A stretch of 64,000 nt of DNA from contig NGBS01000001.1 in assembly GCA_002245135.1 (NCBI GenBank), positions 248,001 to 312,000 of the forward strand, written 5' to 3'. This DNA comes from Proteromonas lacertae (taxonomy: Eukaryota; Sar; Bigyra; Opalinata; Proteromonadidae). Below the pieces are notes generated by a model that searched no databases, was not told the origin of the DNA, and saw nothing but the letters and a program-made list of their open reading frames with translations. Position 1 is the first letter of the stretch. Every line of letters starts with the position of its first letter. The position numbers were made by a program, and so were the translations under genes. This document shows, piece after piece, positions 50,001 to 60,930 of this stretch.

Positions 50001-52630
50001 AGACTTTAACTAGTTATTTAATTGGTCATTATGCATCAGGATCATTCCTTGATGGTATTGATAAAACAGATAATTTAGATATATCAATAGCAGCTGATGC
50101 TAAAGAGTTTATTGATAGTATAAGGAACAACTTTGGTAGTCAAATACCAGCAAATCCAACAAGTGAAGCGACATATACATCTGTGTATTATATTCATAAT
50201 GCAATTACTTATACAAGATCAACAGATGTTAAACAGAATGTAAATGCATTATCTGAAGTAGTTGTTCAAAGTCCAGCTGGTAAAATTGAATTAGATAAAA
50301 GTAACTCATTAGCAAGAAGATTATTTGTTATTAAATTCACCGCTAGTGGTAGAAGTTTGTATTATAGTCCAAATGGTGTCAGTCATTCGATGTTTTATAC
50401 TGATTATTACAATTTAACAGGTGTAGAAATATGTTCATTCAATCCAGTAACTACAAATGGTAAAGTAATCAAGAATATTGTAGTGATTCATGAATATGAT
50501 AGTAGCACAATGAAAGAAGAAACAAATATAGCTAGAACAATCGATTTATTTGTAACAAAAACAGAAACTGATTTTAAATTGAATGGATATACATTGAATT
50601 TTTACAATGTTTATGGTGATAAAGATACAATTGAAGAAAAAATATCAAAAGCAATAGAAGAGTATAATCCAATAGCATTATTAGGTGGAAGAAAATCATT
50701 TTTATTACCAATAATGTCAAAATTAACACAGAATACTGCAACTCCATACTTTTATTATGGTATTAATGATTTATCTGTATGTAAAAGAAATTTCTTTTAT
50801 TTCCAAAGTGATTATTATCAAAGGTTTGATATAGCTAATCAATATATTATGAATTTGACATTTACTGATTCTGTGGTATTATATGATGAAGATTCACAGT
50901 ATATTTATATTTATGTATTTATTATATTATTATAATAGTGATTCATTTAACCACTTTAAGAAATTATTTGACAAGAACAAAAGTCCATTATTAGCAACAA
51001 TCAATGTAACTACAGAGGAAGGTATGAATTCGGTTGTAACAATCTTACCAACATTATTAACTACAAAATTAAGTCATATTGCTGTTTATGTTTTACTACA
51101 AGGTGAACATGATAAACATTTAAGAGATTTCCTTATAAAGAATAAACAATTATTTGATAATAGCAATTATATATTTGTATTTAAAGAGTGTAATCCATTC
51201 TATTGGACAGGAGAACAATATATCTTTTTCAATGGACATATGTGTATTGACACATTATCAGCTAATGAAGACAGTACAGAAAGTACTGTATTTAGAACAG
51301 AATCATATAATCTATTTGGTAATAACAGAGGTGATTCAGAAATCAATTCATTAGTTTATTCATCTCTATTCTTGTTAGGAAATGCTATAAATAGTGTTAT
51401 GGATGAATATACTCACAACGAATTCCCTAATGCATATTATATAAATCAAGCATTGAAAGAATATAGTATGGCAATTCCAAATGGTTTAGGTAAGATAGCA
51501 AATAGTGGTATGTTAATAACAACTTATTTCGTAAAGAGTATAAGTCAATATGGTTTTGACAGTGTAGAATATCCAACAAATGGGGTTATCTATATTAATC
51601 CACAAGTTGATTGTAATTTAGGAAGATTGGTAGAGATTTATACTTATCCAACTTCACTAGTTGCTAGTTATTTAGTATATGTGGTTGTAGTTCTTTATTT
51701 AATGTCAGTTTTCTTCTTCTATACTAAGAATAGACATAATCCAATTGTTAGAAATACAAGTTATTTATTCAGTGTAATTGCTATGTTTGCATTATTCTTA
51801 TTATCAACTTGTAGTATGATTGTTTTAATATATCCAAAGAATGATTTCACTTGCGCTATAAGAAAGTGGCTTATTTTAATTAGTTTGGATTTATTACTTT
51901 CAACATTCGTTATGAAAGTGTGGAGAATTCATAAATTGATGAATAACAAACAATTGAACAAAATGAGAATTAGTGATGGTAGATTATTAATGGTAATTGG
52001 TGCTGTCATAGCTGTTCAAATAGTTTATTTATTGATTTGGACTTTAGCAGATCCTGTCCATCACCAAACAGAACTTAATACCAAATTGAGTGACTTTATA
52101 ACTGATGTTTATGTTAGAAATTGTGAAAATGAGCAATACTTCTTGTATATATATTATTTTATTTATTTTCATATAGAATTCCGCAAGCAATTGCAATACT
52201 TGCTTTAGCTGCATGGGGTGTACAAGTAGCATTCAAGATCAGAACTGTTGTTGCTGAATTTAATGAATCTTTAAGTTTAATATCAACAATTGTTATTATT
52301 TGTATATGGAGTGTTGTAGTTGTTTTACTTGATTATGTTTTGAAAGATGAGCCAACTGCTTTAGCATTTATTAGAACGATGGGAATTAATGTTGGTGTAT
52401 TTGTAGTTGCATTCCTTCAATTTGGTAATAAAGTATCTTTATTGTATTGTGCAAACTTTGGTCCTGATGATGATTCTTCTTCTAGTTCAGAAGGAGAAGG
52501 AAATGATAATAATACACCAGAAACTACTGAAACTACAGAACTACCAGCAGGTGTTGTTAGTCCCACAACCTTCCCTGATACTGTAAATCATGTTGAAGAA
52601 ACACCAATCGAAGTTATAAAACAAAATTAA
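41041..52630 (+). CDS. Giant receptor: nine tandem PBP1-like domains plus class C-like 7TM
   Basis: About 3803 residues; exons 41041-41915, 41954-43163, 43198-45039, 45073-50898, 50939-52144, 52177-52630. The signal peptide is MSLYKCLSLLLILSLIKGE. Nine binding-protein-like units of about 390 residues follow, with Cys-containing boundaries near 42230, 43425, 44670, 45840, 46995, 48135, 49255, 50435 and 51615. Units 2, 3 and 5-8 share an INxxGG motif (INSRGGINGKFL, INEEGGLLNGIY). Unit 5 has VTYVFGMTDTTIRKYAIPVA and YYPANVEGHECEQNVF, the style of UrtA/FmdD amide-binding proteins. Seven helices run from about 51650 to 52460, with the class C pattern CAIRKWLILISL. The tail is acidic. At 44344 one extra base breaks the frame; without it the total is exactly 3804 codons. 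It is head to head with the paralog at 36495. Confidence 0.88.
44471..44590 (+). repeat. Gly/Pro/Met-rich low-complexity insert in the receptor
   Basis: Coding low-complexity tract between binding units 3 and 4: PPGM-type repeats (GMPPGMIPPGG) and an eight-glycine run, richer in G and C than anything around it. No equivalent is seen at the other unit boundaries or in the paralog. Confidence 0.8.
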
Positions 52631-52650
52631 GCTTTTTAAAAATAGTTATT

Positions 52651-52674
52651 TTATTATTATTATTATTATTATTA
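52651..52674. repeat. (TTA)n microsatellite
   Basis: About eight TTA/ATT units just after the receptor stop codon, in the 3' untranslated region or spacer. No other feature here. Confidence 0.9.
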
Positions 52675-52788
52675 ATCATTTTCATTTAAGACGATTGTTT
52701 TTTATGAGTTTCGACTGTAATACATTAACAATCGAAAAGAGTATCGATTGAACTATTTCATAGTTTTTAATATCGTTTTTTGTGTGAT

Positions 52789-55418
52789 ATGGCAGACAAT
52801 GATGTTATTGAATTATTTAAAATAACAGTATTTTCTGTTATAAATATGTTAATGATAGACATATGTTCAAATTGAGAAACCATTCGAAGATAACAGTTTA
52901 TCAGTGTTGAATGTTTATAATAATAAAACATTAACTGTTACTAAGTATGATACATTAACAAATTTACCATTAAATATTCCCATATTTACAAGTGATTATG
53001 ACGGAGTATTTGATTTTGATCCAGAACGTCCTTCCTTACCTCTTAAACCAATGGAACAAGAGGAAAATGAAGATATAGTACCAGTTCATGGAGTATAGTT
53101 TATAATTTCATTTTTTTGTAGCAACTCTTGTTAGATGCTATTGATACTTTCTTGCAAGGATATAATGGTATAGATTTAAACAGTTATTAACTTGATAGTA
53201 ACATATTTCTGTTTTGGGTTGGATGAAGAAAAATCAACAGATATGGTGATAAGTGATAAATATTTATGTCTTACTGACTCTGTATATTTCTATATATTTC
53301 CATTATATTTGATGTATATTAGCTTGGATGGTTTATTTATCCAATTTTTGATGAATTACCAAATAATATATTAGAACTTAATTTAATGATAAAAAAATAT
53401 GAATTAAGAATGTCAGGATACATAATAACTAATAATAATATAATTAAAGACTTATATGATGTTACAAATACAAAATGTCATTTAATAGAAAGTGAACAAT
53501 TTGAATATGATGTTGGTGATGTAACTTCAATTGTGTATAAATTGAATAATTATTTCTCTCTCTAATAGTGTTAATAAATATGATGATTATAAAAAGGTTT
53601 TAATGAAATTTATGAAAAATTGTCCAAAACTAAATGAATCAGATACATTAATAATAGAAATTAAATTCTTTCAATCAGTTGGTGAATATGAAGGATGTGA
53701 TTATAAAGATAGTAATAAAGCAATTACTATTTCAAAAATGTTGTTTGTATTTTTCTCTGATGTTTCTCAATTGAAATATGAAGATAATCATTTCGCTTAT
53801 CCTGATAATTTGAACAACAACTTTTCTATGTTCTTAAACTCTATAATAACAGCTACAAATGAAGTTGAAAAATTAACAACTCCAACAACATCAACCAATT
53901 TAACTCAAAATAAAACTGATTTATTTCCAATAAAGTTATCAACTGTAAACTATAGAAAGACAGCTTTATCGTACTTATTATACTCTTCATTATATGGGAA
54001 TACTGTATGTTATGCATTAGGAATGATTGATAAGAAGAAAGTAATGAAATCAATTTCTTTATTGAAACTACTTTCAGTTATGAATAATTATAAAGTATAT
54101 TTATTTATATATTTGATAGACTTATCCAATTGTGAATGATAGTATATTCATTGGACTTCATAGATCATTTTGGAGAAGATTAATCAGTTTGCATAACAGA
54201 ATAAATGAACTGACAATCAATCCACCAAAAAGTAATTATGTATATTAGATATTGCAATTCTATTTATATATGTAATATATAGACTGAAACAATGCGAGAA
54301 CTTATATCAAATCATGAGTATATTCATTAATATTAGTAAATATAAATAAAATAGTGTTTTAGCAGCTATTAATAGAATGGTAAAAGAGATTAATAAACTA
54401 AATCAAGAGTATTATATATATATAACATGATATTACTGTTTTTATAATAGTATTGAATTGGCATCTAAGAGTAGCAATAAAATATCAAAAGTTTTTAAAA
54501 TATCAGATGATGATAAAACACTATTGAAAGATAATATAAGTAAAATATTTGATGAGATAAAAAGAGTATTAGAAACTCATATATTCTTATTTTAATATAT
54601 AGTTGAAAACTCAAGGTGAGATGCTTCTTAGAAATCTAGAAATTAGAAAAGAGAAATGTATATATATGTTGATTGTTTTTATCAATTTAGTGGAAATGAA
54701 ATTACAAGAACAAATAGATAGAATAGGAAGAATTAGAAAAAATGTTGAGTAAATATATAAAAAATGTTTATATTTTGTTATAGAGGATAAAAATGAAGTA
54801 GTTATTGATAAATATCATAGCAATATTGAACATAAAGATCAAAATAAACAGATACTAGAAAAAGGGAAAGAAAATGTAGTTAATTTAATGGTATTATTTT
54901 TTAACTGATATTGTATATAGACTCTTTTGGAAGATAATATACAGCTGAGTAAAGAATTAACAATTTTAGATGAAAATAACAGACGATGTATAGATTAGTT
55001 TAATATTATTATTATAGTGAAGGTAGAAGCTCATAATTCCAATACAAAAATAAAGGCATTAAAACAATACATTGAATTTAGAACAAAAGACGCAGAAGTA
55101 TAACCTAATTATTCTAATTTGTAGTTATTAGAGAAGATGAAAGATGAATTCAAAAAGAATCAAGAATTAATTGCAAAAGTAATATATCTTGTATTATTTT
55201 CCTATAGAATAAGGCAGTCGAAAGAACAGATAGAGATGAAATGATTTCTAGGTATATAAACTCATTTATATACCATAGACAACTTTTAGTCAAAGCAGAG
55301 CAAAGGTGTATACAGTTGCAAAAGGATTATATAAAATTACGAGAAGAATACGAAGTATAGTTGTAGATTTTATTTCTCTTAGGATTTACTGTCTAGTGTT
55401 CAAGATACTTTTACATAG
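52789..55418 (+). CDS. Degenerate kinesin-like protein with C-terminal coiled coil
   Basis: 677 residues in 19 exons, the most intron-dense gene here, with several exons of 35-60 nt; every junction keeps phase. The N-terminal about 340 residues follow a kinesin motor outline: VQIEKPF, FTSDYDGVFDFDPE, FLQGYNVTYFCFG, a helix LGWFIYPIFDELP and, late, VNYRKTALSYLLYSSLYGN in the place of the loop-12/alpha-5 segment. The P-loop position reads GLDEEKSTD instead of GQTGSGKT, and neither NxxSSRSH nor DLAGSE is present, so ATP hydrolysis is very unlikely. The remainder is coiled coil with many Lys/Glu heptads, ending VQDTFT. It is comparable in logic to VAB-8 or KIF26 non-motor kinesins. One intron (54744-54785, GTTGAG to AGAG) is atypical but keeps frame. 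Confidence 0.72.
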
Positions 55419-55671
55419 AATGATTTATATCAAGTAATGATAATTTAAATTGAATAATGTTTTGTTCATAAATGTTTTCCCTTTGATTAAATACTGTTAA
55501 ATGTATATACACATATTTCATAATTGTTTTCTAACAAGATTTAACAAAATTTAAATTATCTGGGTTTTAGCATAAGCTAAAGATTTTTAAATTGGGGATT
55601 TTTTATTGGTTTATTAACATCAACCAATAGCTTTCATTCTATTGATATCTTATCGTTAATTCTCTCTCATA

Positions 55672-55832
55672 ATGCCACCAAACAAATGCAGTAACTGTGG
55701 ACGTGAAGGTCATAATGCAGCAAGCTGTCCCATGAGTATTTGTTAATTTTTGCTATATTTAACATAGAAAGATGTTGTACCGTATGTGGAAAACCTGGAC
55801 ATGATGCTAGAAACTGTCCAAAGAGAAGATAA
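55672..55832 (+). CDS. Minimal two-zinc-knuckle protein (42 aa)
   Basis: Tiny gene in two exons (55672-55735, 55768-55832) coding two CCHC zinc knuckles and almost nothing else: CSNCGREGHNAASC and CTVCGKPGHDARNC, ending PKRR. Knuckles of this type bind single-stranded RNA or DNA (CNBP/Byr3-like proteins have seven or more). Both knuckles keep all ligands and the intron keeps frame, so it looks like a real gene. No poly-protein context or reverse transcriptase lies nearby, so there is no sign that it belongs to a retroelement. Confidence 0.78.
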
Positions 55833-56018
55833 ATAGCAGACTATAAAAGTGCTTGATTTTAATAGTGAATTTGTGGGGGTTTTCTTTCCATTTTATGCAT
55901 TTTATGTAAATATGTTCATTACACATAACTATATATTCTTATTTTCCAATTTCCATAAACATAAAAATAATTAATTCATAAAAATACTAACTTCAATACA
56001 AAACAAATCATTATTCAA

Positions 56019-56776
56019 CTATTTCTTCCTAAGGTAAATAACAACAAAAGGTATTACAAGCCCAATAGTGATAAACACTCCCTAAATAGTAAATAATGTA
56101 TAAATGTAATATACAACTATATATGGTATTGTACAACAACGAGTAATCCATGTCCCTTCATATTTTAGTCTTTCTTCTGGAGTATAAATAACTTCAAGGA
56201 ATTGTTGCGCTTGTTCTTCAACTTCTACACTATCAGTTGTATCAATCACTTTTTTCATGATAGGAATTATATTTCTATCTTTTAACCATTTCAAATATAC
56301 AGCTATGACAGAAAATTAAATAAAACTCAATTATACGGTCATATTGGAAATGAAATAGGAATATAATTATATAAATTAAAATATCATTACTAACATCCTT
56401 AGATAGGAACGGCAACAACATATCAAGAGCATGAGCTTTATAAAGAACAGGGACAGATTTGCCTATTTTATAATATTATTACTCGCCACATATACTATCA
56501 AATGAAATGTATGATAAGAAGATTATAACAAGCGTTTGGATTAAAGCATCATCTTCTTTGACTAATGGAGCAACTATTTCTATCAATCCAGAGTCTCTGA
56601 TTTTTGGAATATTATCAGCTATTAAACTAACACAAAAAAACGATACGATCTTCACATAAGCTATCTAAAGCTTTTAAGCATAAAACTTTCTTCTCCATAT
56701 CATCTCCTGTAAGAGCATCAATTATTTTTTCCATAGAATCAAACTCATATTCCCTCTCTACTGCTACTTTATCCAT
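56019..56776 (-). CDS. Small tail-anchored helical (ARM-like) protein, unknown
   Basis: 191 residues; exons 56776-56647, 56618-56496, 56462-56391, 56302-56115, 56081-56019. The body is helical, with armadillo-like pairs (MEKKVLCLKALDSLCED; PKIRDSGLIEIVAPLVKEDD). The C-terminus is a single hydrophobic helix (YIVVGVFITIGLVIPFVVIY) followed by LRKK, the layout of a tail-anchored membrane protein. The helix appears only after splicing the last intron. The third intron (88 nt) is the longest in the window. I do not recognise a named family. Location is probably ER or mitochondrial outer membrane (inferred from the anchor and basic tail). Confidence 0.7.
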
Positions 56777-56864
56777 TTAAAAAATCAAACCGATTTGAGT
56801 TATTTATGCCCTTCCATAGTAAACACAAACAAAAGTATTAAAAACGAAAGAATAAATAGAAAAA

Positions 56865-57520
56865 TTAGTTGCTTTTTGCTGATTGCATCTTCTTCAATAA
56901 CTTACCACAGCAACTCTTGAATTTCAGACCTGAATGACATTCACAAGGTTCATTTGGTTTTTGTGGATGTACTATAACATTAAATACAATAATGTCATTT
57001 TAATTTATATATACTATCAGGAACTCTATAAAAAATATAATATTAACAAACAAATAATTATACTCTTCAATAATATCAGTCTTCGCTTTTATTGTTCTTT
57101 TAATTTGTTTCGTTTCTTCATTTATTTGTTCTAGTATACTCCTATGTCTTAATGGTTTTGAAGATTCTGCATTTTCTTCATATTTTGGTTTGACTCTATG
57201 CAGCATTTCGCTCTATTCATTGATAAAAACCATTATTTAAATTAATAATACTTCCAATTGATCAGCAGTCACAGTTCCTGGAATTGATTGCATATTTTTA
57301 TTAAATACAGACCATGCACTCCATTCTCCTGGTTTTCTTTCACCCAAATTTGTAAAAATCTATTTATAATCATAATCACATCATTACTAGATAAAAACAA
57401 CTAAATATTATATAAACTTCACAAAATTGCCAATAGTAAAATAAAAATAGCCCTGCTACCCATATAATAAACTATACACATTATAAACATCATATTTACC
57501 TTGATATAAGAAGTAAACAT
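56865..57520 (-). CDS. SAYSvFN-domain membrane protein with SEC-C zinc motif
   Basis: 159 residues in six exons (57520-57500, 57471-57388, 57359-57252, 57212-57064, 57025-57015, 56971-56865). Two membrane-type strands (FIIWVAGLFLFYYWQF; VYIIFSCFYLIF) lead into NLGERKPGEWSAWSVFN and IPGTVTADQLESEM, the SAYSvFN signature with Tyr replaced by Trp. A charged helix and an 11-nt exon then lead to a SEC-C-like zinc motif (PNEPCECHSGLKFKSCCGK). SAYSvFN proteins such as human SAYSD1 are ER proteins linked to ribosome/UFMylation quality control. SEC-C is a SecA-type zinc hook that can contact ribosomes. The start ATG is chosen because it is the only Met in phase with the first intron. It is 41 bp from the divergent HDAC start. 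Confidence 0.75.
57015..57025 (-). other. 11-nt microexon of the SAYSvFN/SEC-C gene
   Basis: Flanked by GTAT...TAG introns of 38 nt (57026-57063) and 43 nt (56972-57014). Inserting it gives EEVPDIHPQKPNEPC in frame; skipping it breaks the frame before the zinc motif. Confidence 0.7.
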
Positions 57521-57532
57521 ATGACAAACCTT

Positions 57533-57539
57533 CAAGCTT
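57533..57539. promoter_or_regulatory. CAAGCTT element between the SAYSvFN gene and HDAC
   Basis: Reads TTCAAGCTTA. 22 bp before the HDAC ATG and 13 bp from the start of the divergent SAYSvFN gene, again a shared spacer. Confidence 0.45.
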
Positions 57540-57560
57540 ATTGTTAGTTCTTTTTTCAAA

Positions 57561-58971
57561 ATGCCAAGAAATGTTGCATATTTTTATCGAGGTATTCATT
57601 TTTATAGGTTCTATTCATTAGAAGGTATTGGCGATTACATTTATAAACCTGGACATCCCATGAAACCTCAAAGAATAAAATTAACCCATCATTTGCTATT
57701 ATCATATGAGTTATATTATAAAATGGAAGTTTATGTATTGTAATAGAAATAATATTTTCATAATAGGAACCTCATAATGCTACTTACAATGAATTAACCA
57801 AATTTCATGCTCCTGAATATGTCGATTTTCTATCAAAAGTTACTACAAGTAATTATCATTCATTTCAGGATCAAGTACATAAATGTATGTTTAATTCGAT
57901 TTATAAAAATAGTTATGGCTTATACTGATGATAATCCAATATTTAATGGGATGTATGAATTTTGTCAACAATATAGTGGTGCTTCAATTGATGCAGCCGT
58001 AAGAATCAATCACAAATTGAACGACATCTGTATTAATTGGTCAGGTGGTTTACATCATGCCAAGAAATTAGAAGCATGGGGATTTTGTTATGTAAACGAT
58101 ATAGTATTATGTATTATTGAATTATTAAAACACAATCCACGAGTTATGTATATAGATATTGATATACATCATGGAGATGGTGTAGAAGAAGCATTTTTCT
58201 GTACTAACCGAGTAATGACAGTATCATTTCATAAATATGGTGATTATTTCCCAGGAACTGGCAATATTGATAGTGTTGGTTATGGAAAAGGCAAAAATTA
58301 TGCAATAAATATTCCATTAGATGATGGAATAGATGATGAAACATATCAATTAATATTTCAACCAGTAGTAGAAGCTGCAATTAATAAATTTCGTCCAAAT
58401 GTAATTGTGCTACAGTGTGGTGCTGACAGTATTACTGGAGATTTATTAGGTGTATTTAATATGTCATTACAAGGACATGGTAAGTGCATTGAGTATGTTA
58501 GAAAATTTGGAATTCCTATGATTATATTAGGTGGTGGAGGATATACAATGAGAAACGTGGCTAGGTATAATATATATGTTAATATATTAATTGTATAGAT
58601 GTTGGGCATATGAGACAGGATTAATTCTAAATCAAATATTAGATAATAGTATTCCTACAAATGACTATATGGATTGGTTTAAACCAGATTATCAGTTGTA
58701 CTTAACTCCTAACCCTGAAATTGAGAATTTTAATACCAGAAAGGATATAGAAAAGTTAAGAGTTACAAGTTTGTCGCATATAAAAGAGTTAGAACAAGCA
58801 CCTAGTGTTCCTTTACATAATGTACCTCAAGATTTTTTTTCAATTGATTCATTCGGTAATAGTAAGAGAAGTGAATTATTCCCCAATTTAAGGAATATTG
58901 CAAGAAATGGGATGAATGATAGAGTCTTTCACAGATCAGAGTTTTATGATGCTAGTGAAGGAGCCGAATGA
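57561..58971 (+). CDS. HDAC3: Class I histone deacetylase, HDAC3-like
   Basis: Zinc-dependent lysine deacetylase, 428 residues, the same length as human HDAC3. Exons 57561-57591, 57622-57734, 57767-57884, 57913-58564, 58599-58971; the 30-nt first intron (57592-57621) is readable, and removing it restores the canonical [18 protein letters not shown]. Active-site elements: [12 protein letters not shown] (catalytic His pair), [10 protein letters not shown], metal ligands in [22 protein letters not shown] with the ligand Asp, and [19 protein letters not shown]. It acts in corepressor complexes on chromatin. The C-terminal tail after the catalytic domain is short and charged. The motif CAAGCTT is 22 bp before the ATG. 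Confidence 0.95.
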
Positions 58972-59083
58972 TTTTAAAATAGATTTTTTTTTATTAATAG
59001 TTTAAATAGAATTATGTCGTTTTTACATATTCTCTTTTCTAAATGTATTTGCGGAAATTATTTTTTTTAACAAAAACTTACCT

Positions 59084-59090
59084 CAAGCTT
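59084..59090 (+). promoter_or_regulatory. CAAGCTT element before RIOK3
   Basis: 41 bp before the single-codon first exon, followed by ATTTCAAGC, a second copy of the core. Confidence 0.5.
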
Positions 59091-59130
59091 ATTTCAAGCA
59101 TTTTTGGTTTTTAATTTTTACTGATATTTA

Positions 59131-60769
59131 ATGGTATAGCTGTTTAATTGTTATGTGATAGACATCTATAGTGCCTTCATTAGATGAAATTATGAGTGAA
59201 CAACTTCAACATGAAATTGCTACTCAGAATTCCTGTATATTGCTTAATGTTCATTAATTTTTATAGATGATGATGACTTTAAGTTAGCTCTTCGTTTACA
59301 ACAGCAATTCGATGAAGAAGAAATAATGAATCAACAAAATGGTCATAATCAGGTTTGCGCTTCTTCAATACCAATTCCAGAACCTCCATTATCAATACCA
59401 AATGTTGCAGATGATATTGATCCAGATTTTGCTATGGCGCTAATGCTACAAGAGGAAGAAGAAAAAGAATATGCTGAATATGTATTGAATCACAGACAAC
59501 CTCAATCTGAGAAAAGTATTATCACTACAAACTTAAAAGATCCAATAATTCATCGTCCACCAGCAATAATGGAAGATAAAGATTTTGATGAAGATGATGA
59601 ATATTTCGAATATGAGTCAATGAATGTTAATAATAATGAAATATTTGCAAATGTGTCATTACCCAAAAAGAAGAGTCGAACTGGAATTATTACAAAACAC
59701 AATGAAATTATTAATAAAACAATGAATATATCATTTTTAGTTTATGTTTATATATAATTATATTCTTTAATTTATTTTTGTAAAGTCTTGATATTGATGA
59801 ATTTCATGATAACAGTGGCAATATGGATGGTTTGATGATATCAACAAAAGCAAGGAATAAACTCATGAAGAATCAACAAAAACAACAAGTAAAAGGTATT
59901 GACAGTCATAAAAGAGTTGAAAAGAGTGAATATTCTACATTTAATAGTGTATTAGATAATGAATCAAGTGAAATACTATTTAAAGTATATATATATATAT
60001 ATAATTTATATTTTAGTGGGAGAATCAAGGTTTATTGAATAACATATATGGTGTGATAGGAAATGGTAAAGAAAGTGTTGTAATACCAGCTGATGGATTT
60101 ATAGAAGATACTGAAGTAGAAACATATTATGCAATAAAGATATTTAAGACTACTTTAACTGAATTCCGAAATAGAAAAGACTATGTTAAAAGTGATATAA
60201 GATATTGTGATATTAATTTGAACAAATTAAACAGTAAAAAAATGATTGATTTATGGTGTGAAAAGGAGTTTAGAAATTTAAATAGATTGTATGCTAATGG
60301 AATAAATTGTCCAAAACCAATAAAATTCAAAAGAAATTGTTTATTGATGGAATTCATTGGTGATAAAGAAACAGGAGTTCCAGCTAATCAATTGAAAGTA
60401 TTAAAATATAATAATGTAATTGTAATTGAATAGAATATGAAATTATCATTAAAAAGATGGAATAAATGTTATGAGGAATGTAAAGATATATTGCATAGAA
60501 TGTATAAGAAATGTCATTTAATTCATGGTGATTTTAGTGAATATAATATCTTATACTATGATAGTAAATGTTATGTAATTGATGTTGGTCAAGGTATTGA
60601 TTTAAGCCATGAAGATAGAGATTTATATTTACAAAGAGATGTTAATTCAATAATTACTTTCTTTAATAGTAAAGGTGTAGAAACTGAGAATAGCGATGAA
60701 TTAATCTCTTTTATTAAGAGTGATATTGAAGAAGAAAAACAAGATGAACAAGATATTAAGAATGAATAG
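59131..60769 (+). CDS. RIOK3: RIO family atypical kinase, RIOK3
   Basis: 484 residues; exons 59131-59133, 59162-59234, 59267-59727, 59784-59984, 60017-60397, 60434-60769. The N-terminal extension has the RIOK3-type DFAMALMLQEEEEKEYAEY segments. The RIO kinase core has GVIGNGKESVV (ATP loop), AIKIFKTTLTEFRNRKDYVK, WCEKEFRNL, IHGDFSEYN (catalytic loop) and DVGQGID (metal-binding loop). RIO kinases act in small-subunit ribosome maturation; RIOK3 is cytosolic and associates with pre-40S particles. The first coding exon is just the ATG, assigned because it keeps frame with the acidic N-terminus; MSEQLQ at 59192 is an alternative start. The third junction needs an AT-AA intron at 59728-59783. A GT-AG choice there gives an immediate stop. 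Confidence 0.9.
59728..59783 (+). other. Candidate U12-type AT-AA intron in RIOK3
   Basis: 56 nt, the same length as the one in NMD3: donor ATATCATTTTT (as in the BTB gene), branch-like TTCTTTAATT, end TGTAA. It joins KTMN to SLDIDEFHD in phase 0. The only GT-AG alternative (59740-59785) runs into TGA at the second codon. Confidence 0.6.
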
Positions 60770-60930
60770 ATTGTTTCTTTTTTCTGTTTCTTGTGTTTGT
60801 TGCATTATAATATTGATTATTCTATGAATATTACTTATTCAATAGGATTTTTTATGTTTAATTAATAAAATATTTTAAAAACAAAATTTGTAACGACTTT
60901 AAATTTTATATAATCAAGCAAGTTTGAAAA

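Noticed and set aside
53603-54139. Independent gene for the Ser/Asn-rich 178-codon frame
   Set aside because: It is an internal exon of the kinesin-like gene; phases agree on both sides and it holds the loop-12-like segment.
55672-55832. Zinc-knuckle gene as a fragment of a retroelement gag
   Set aside because: No polymerase, integrase or terminal repeats nearby; the intron and complete knuckle ligands point to an ordinary host gene.
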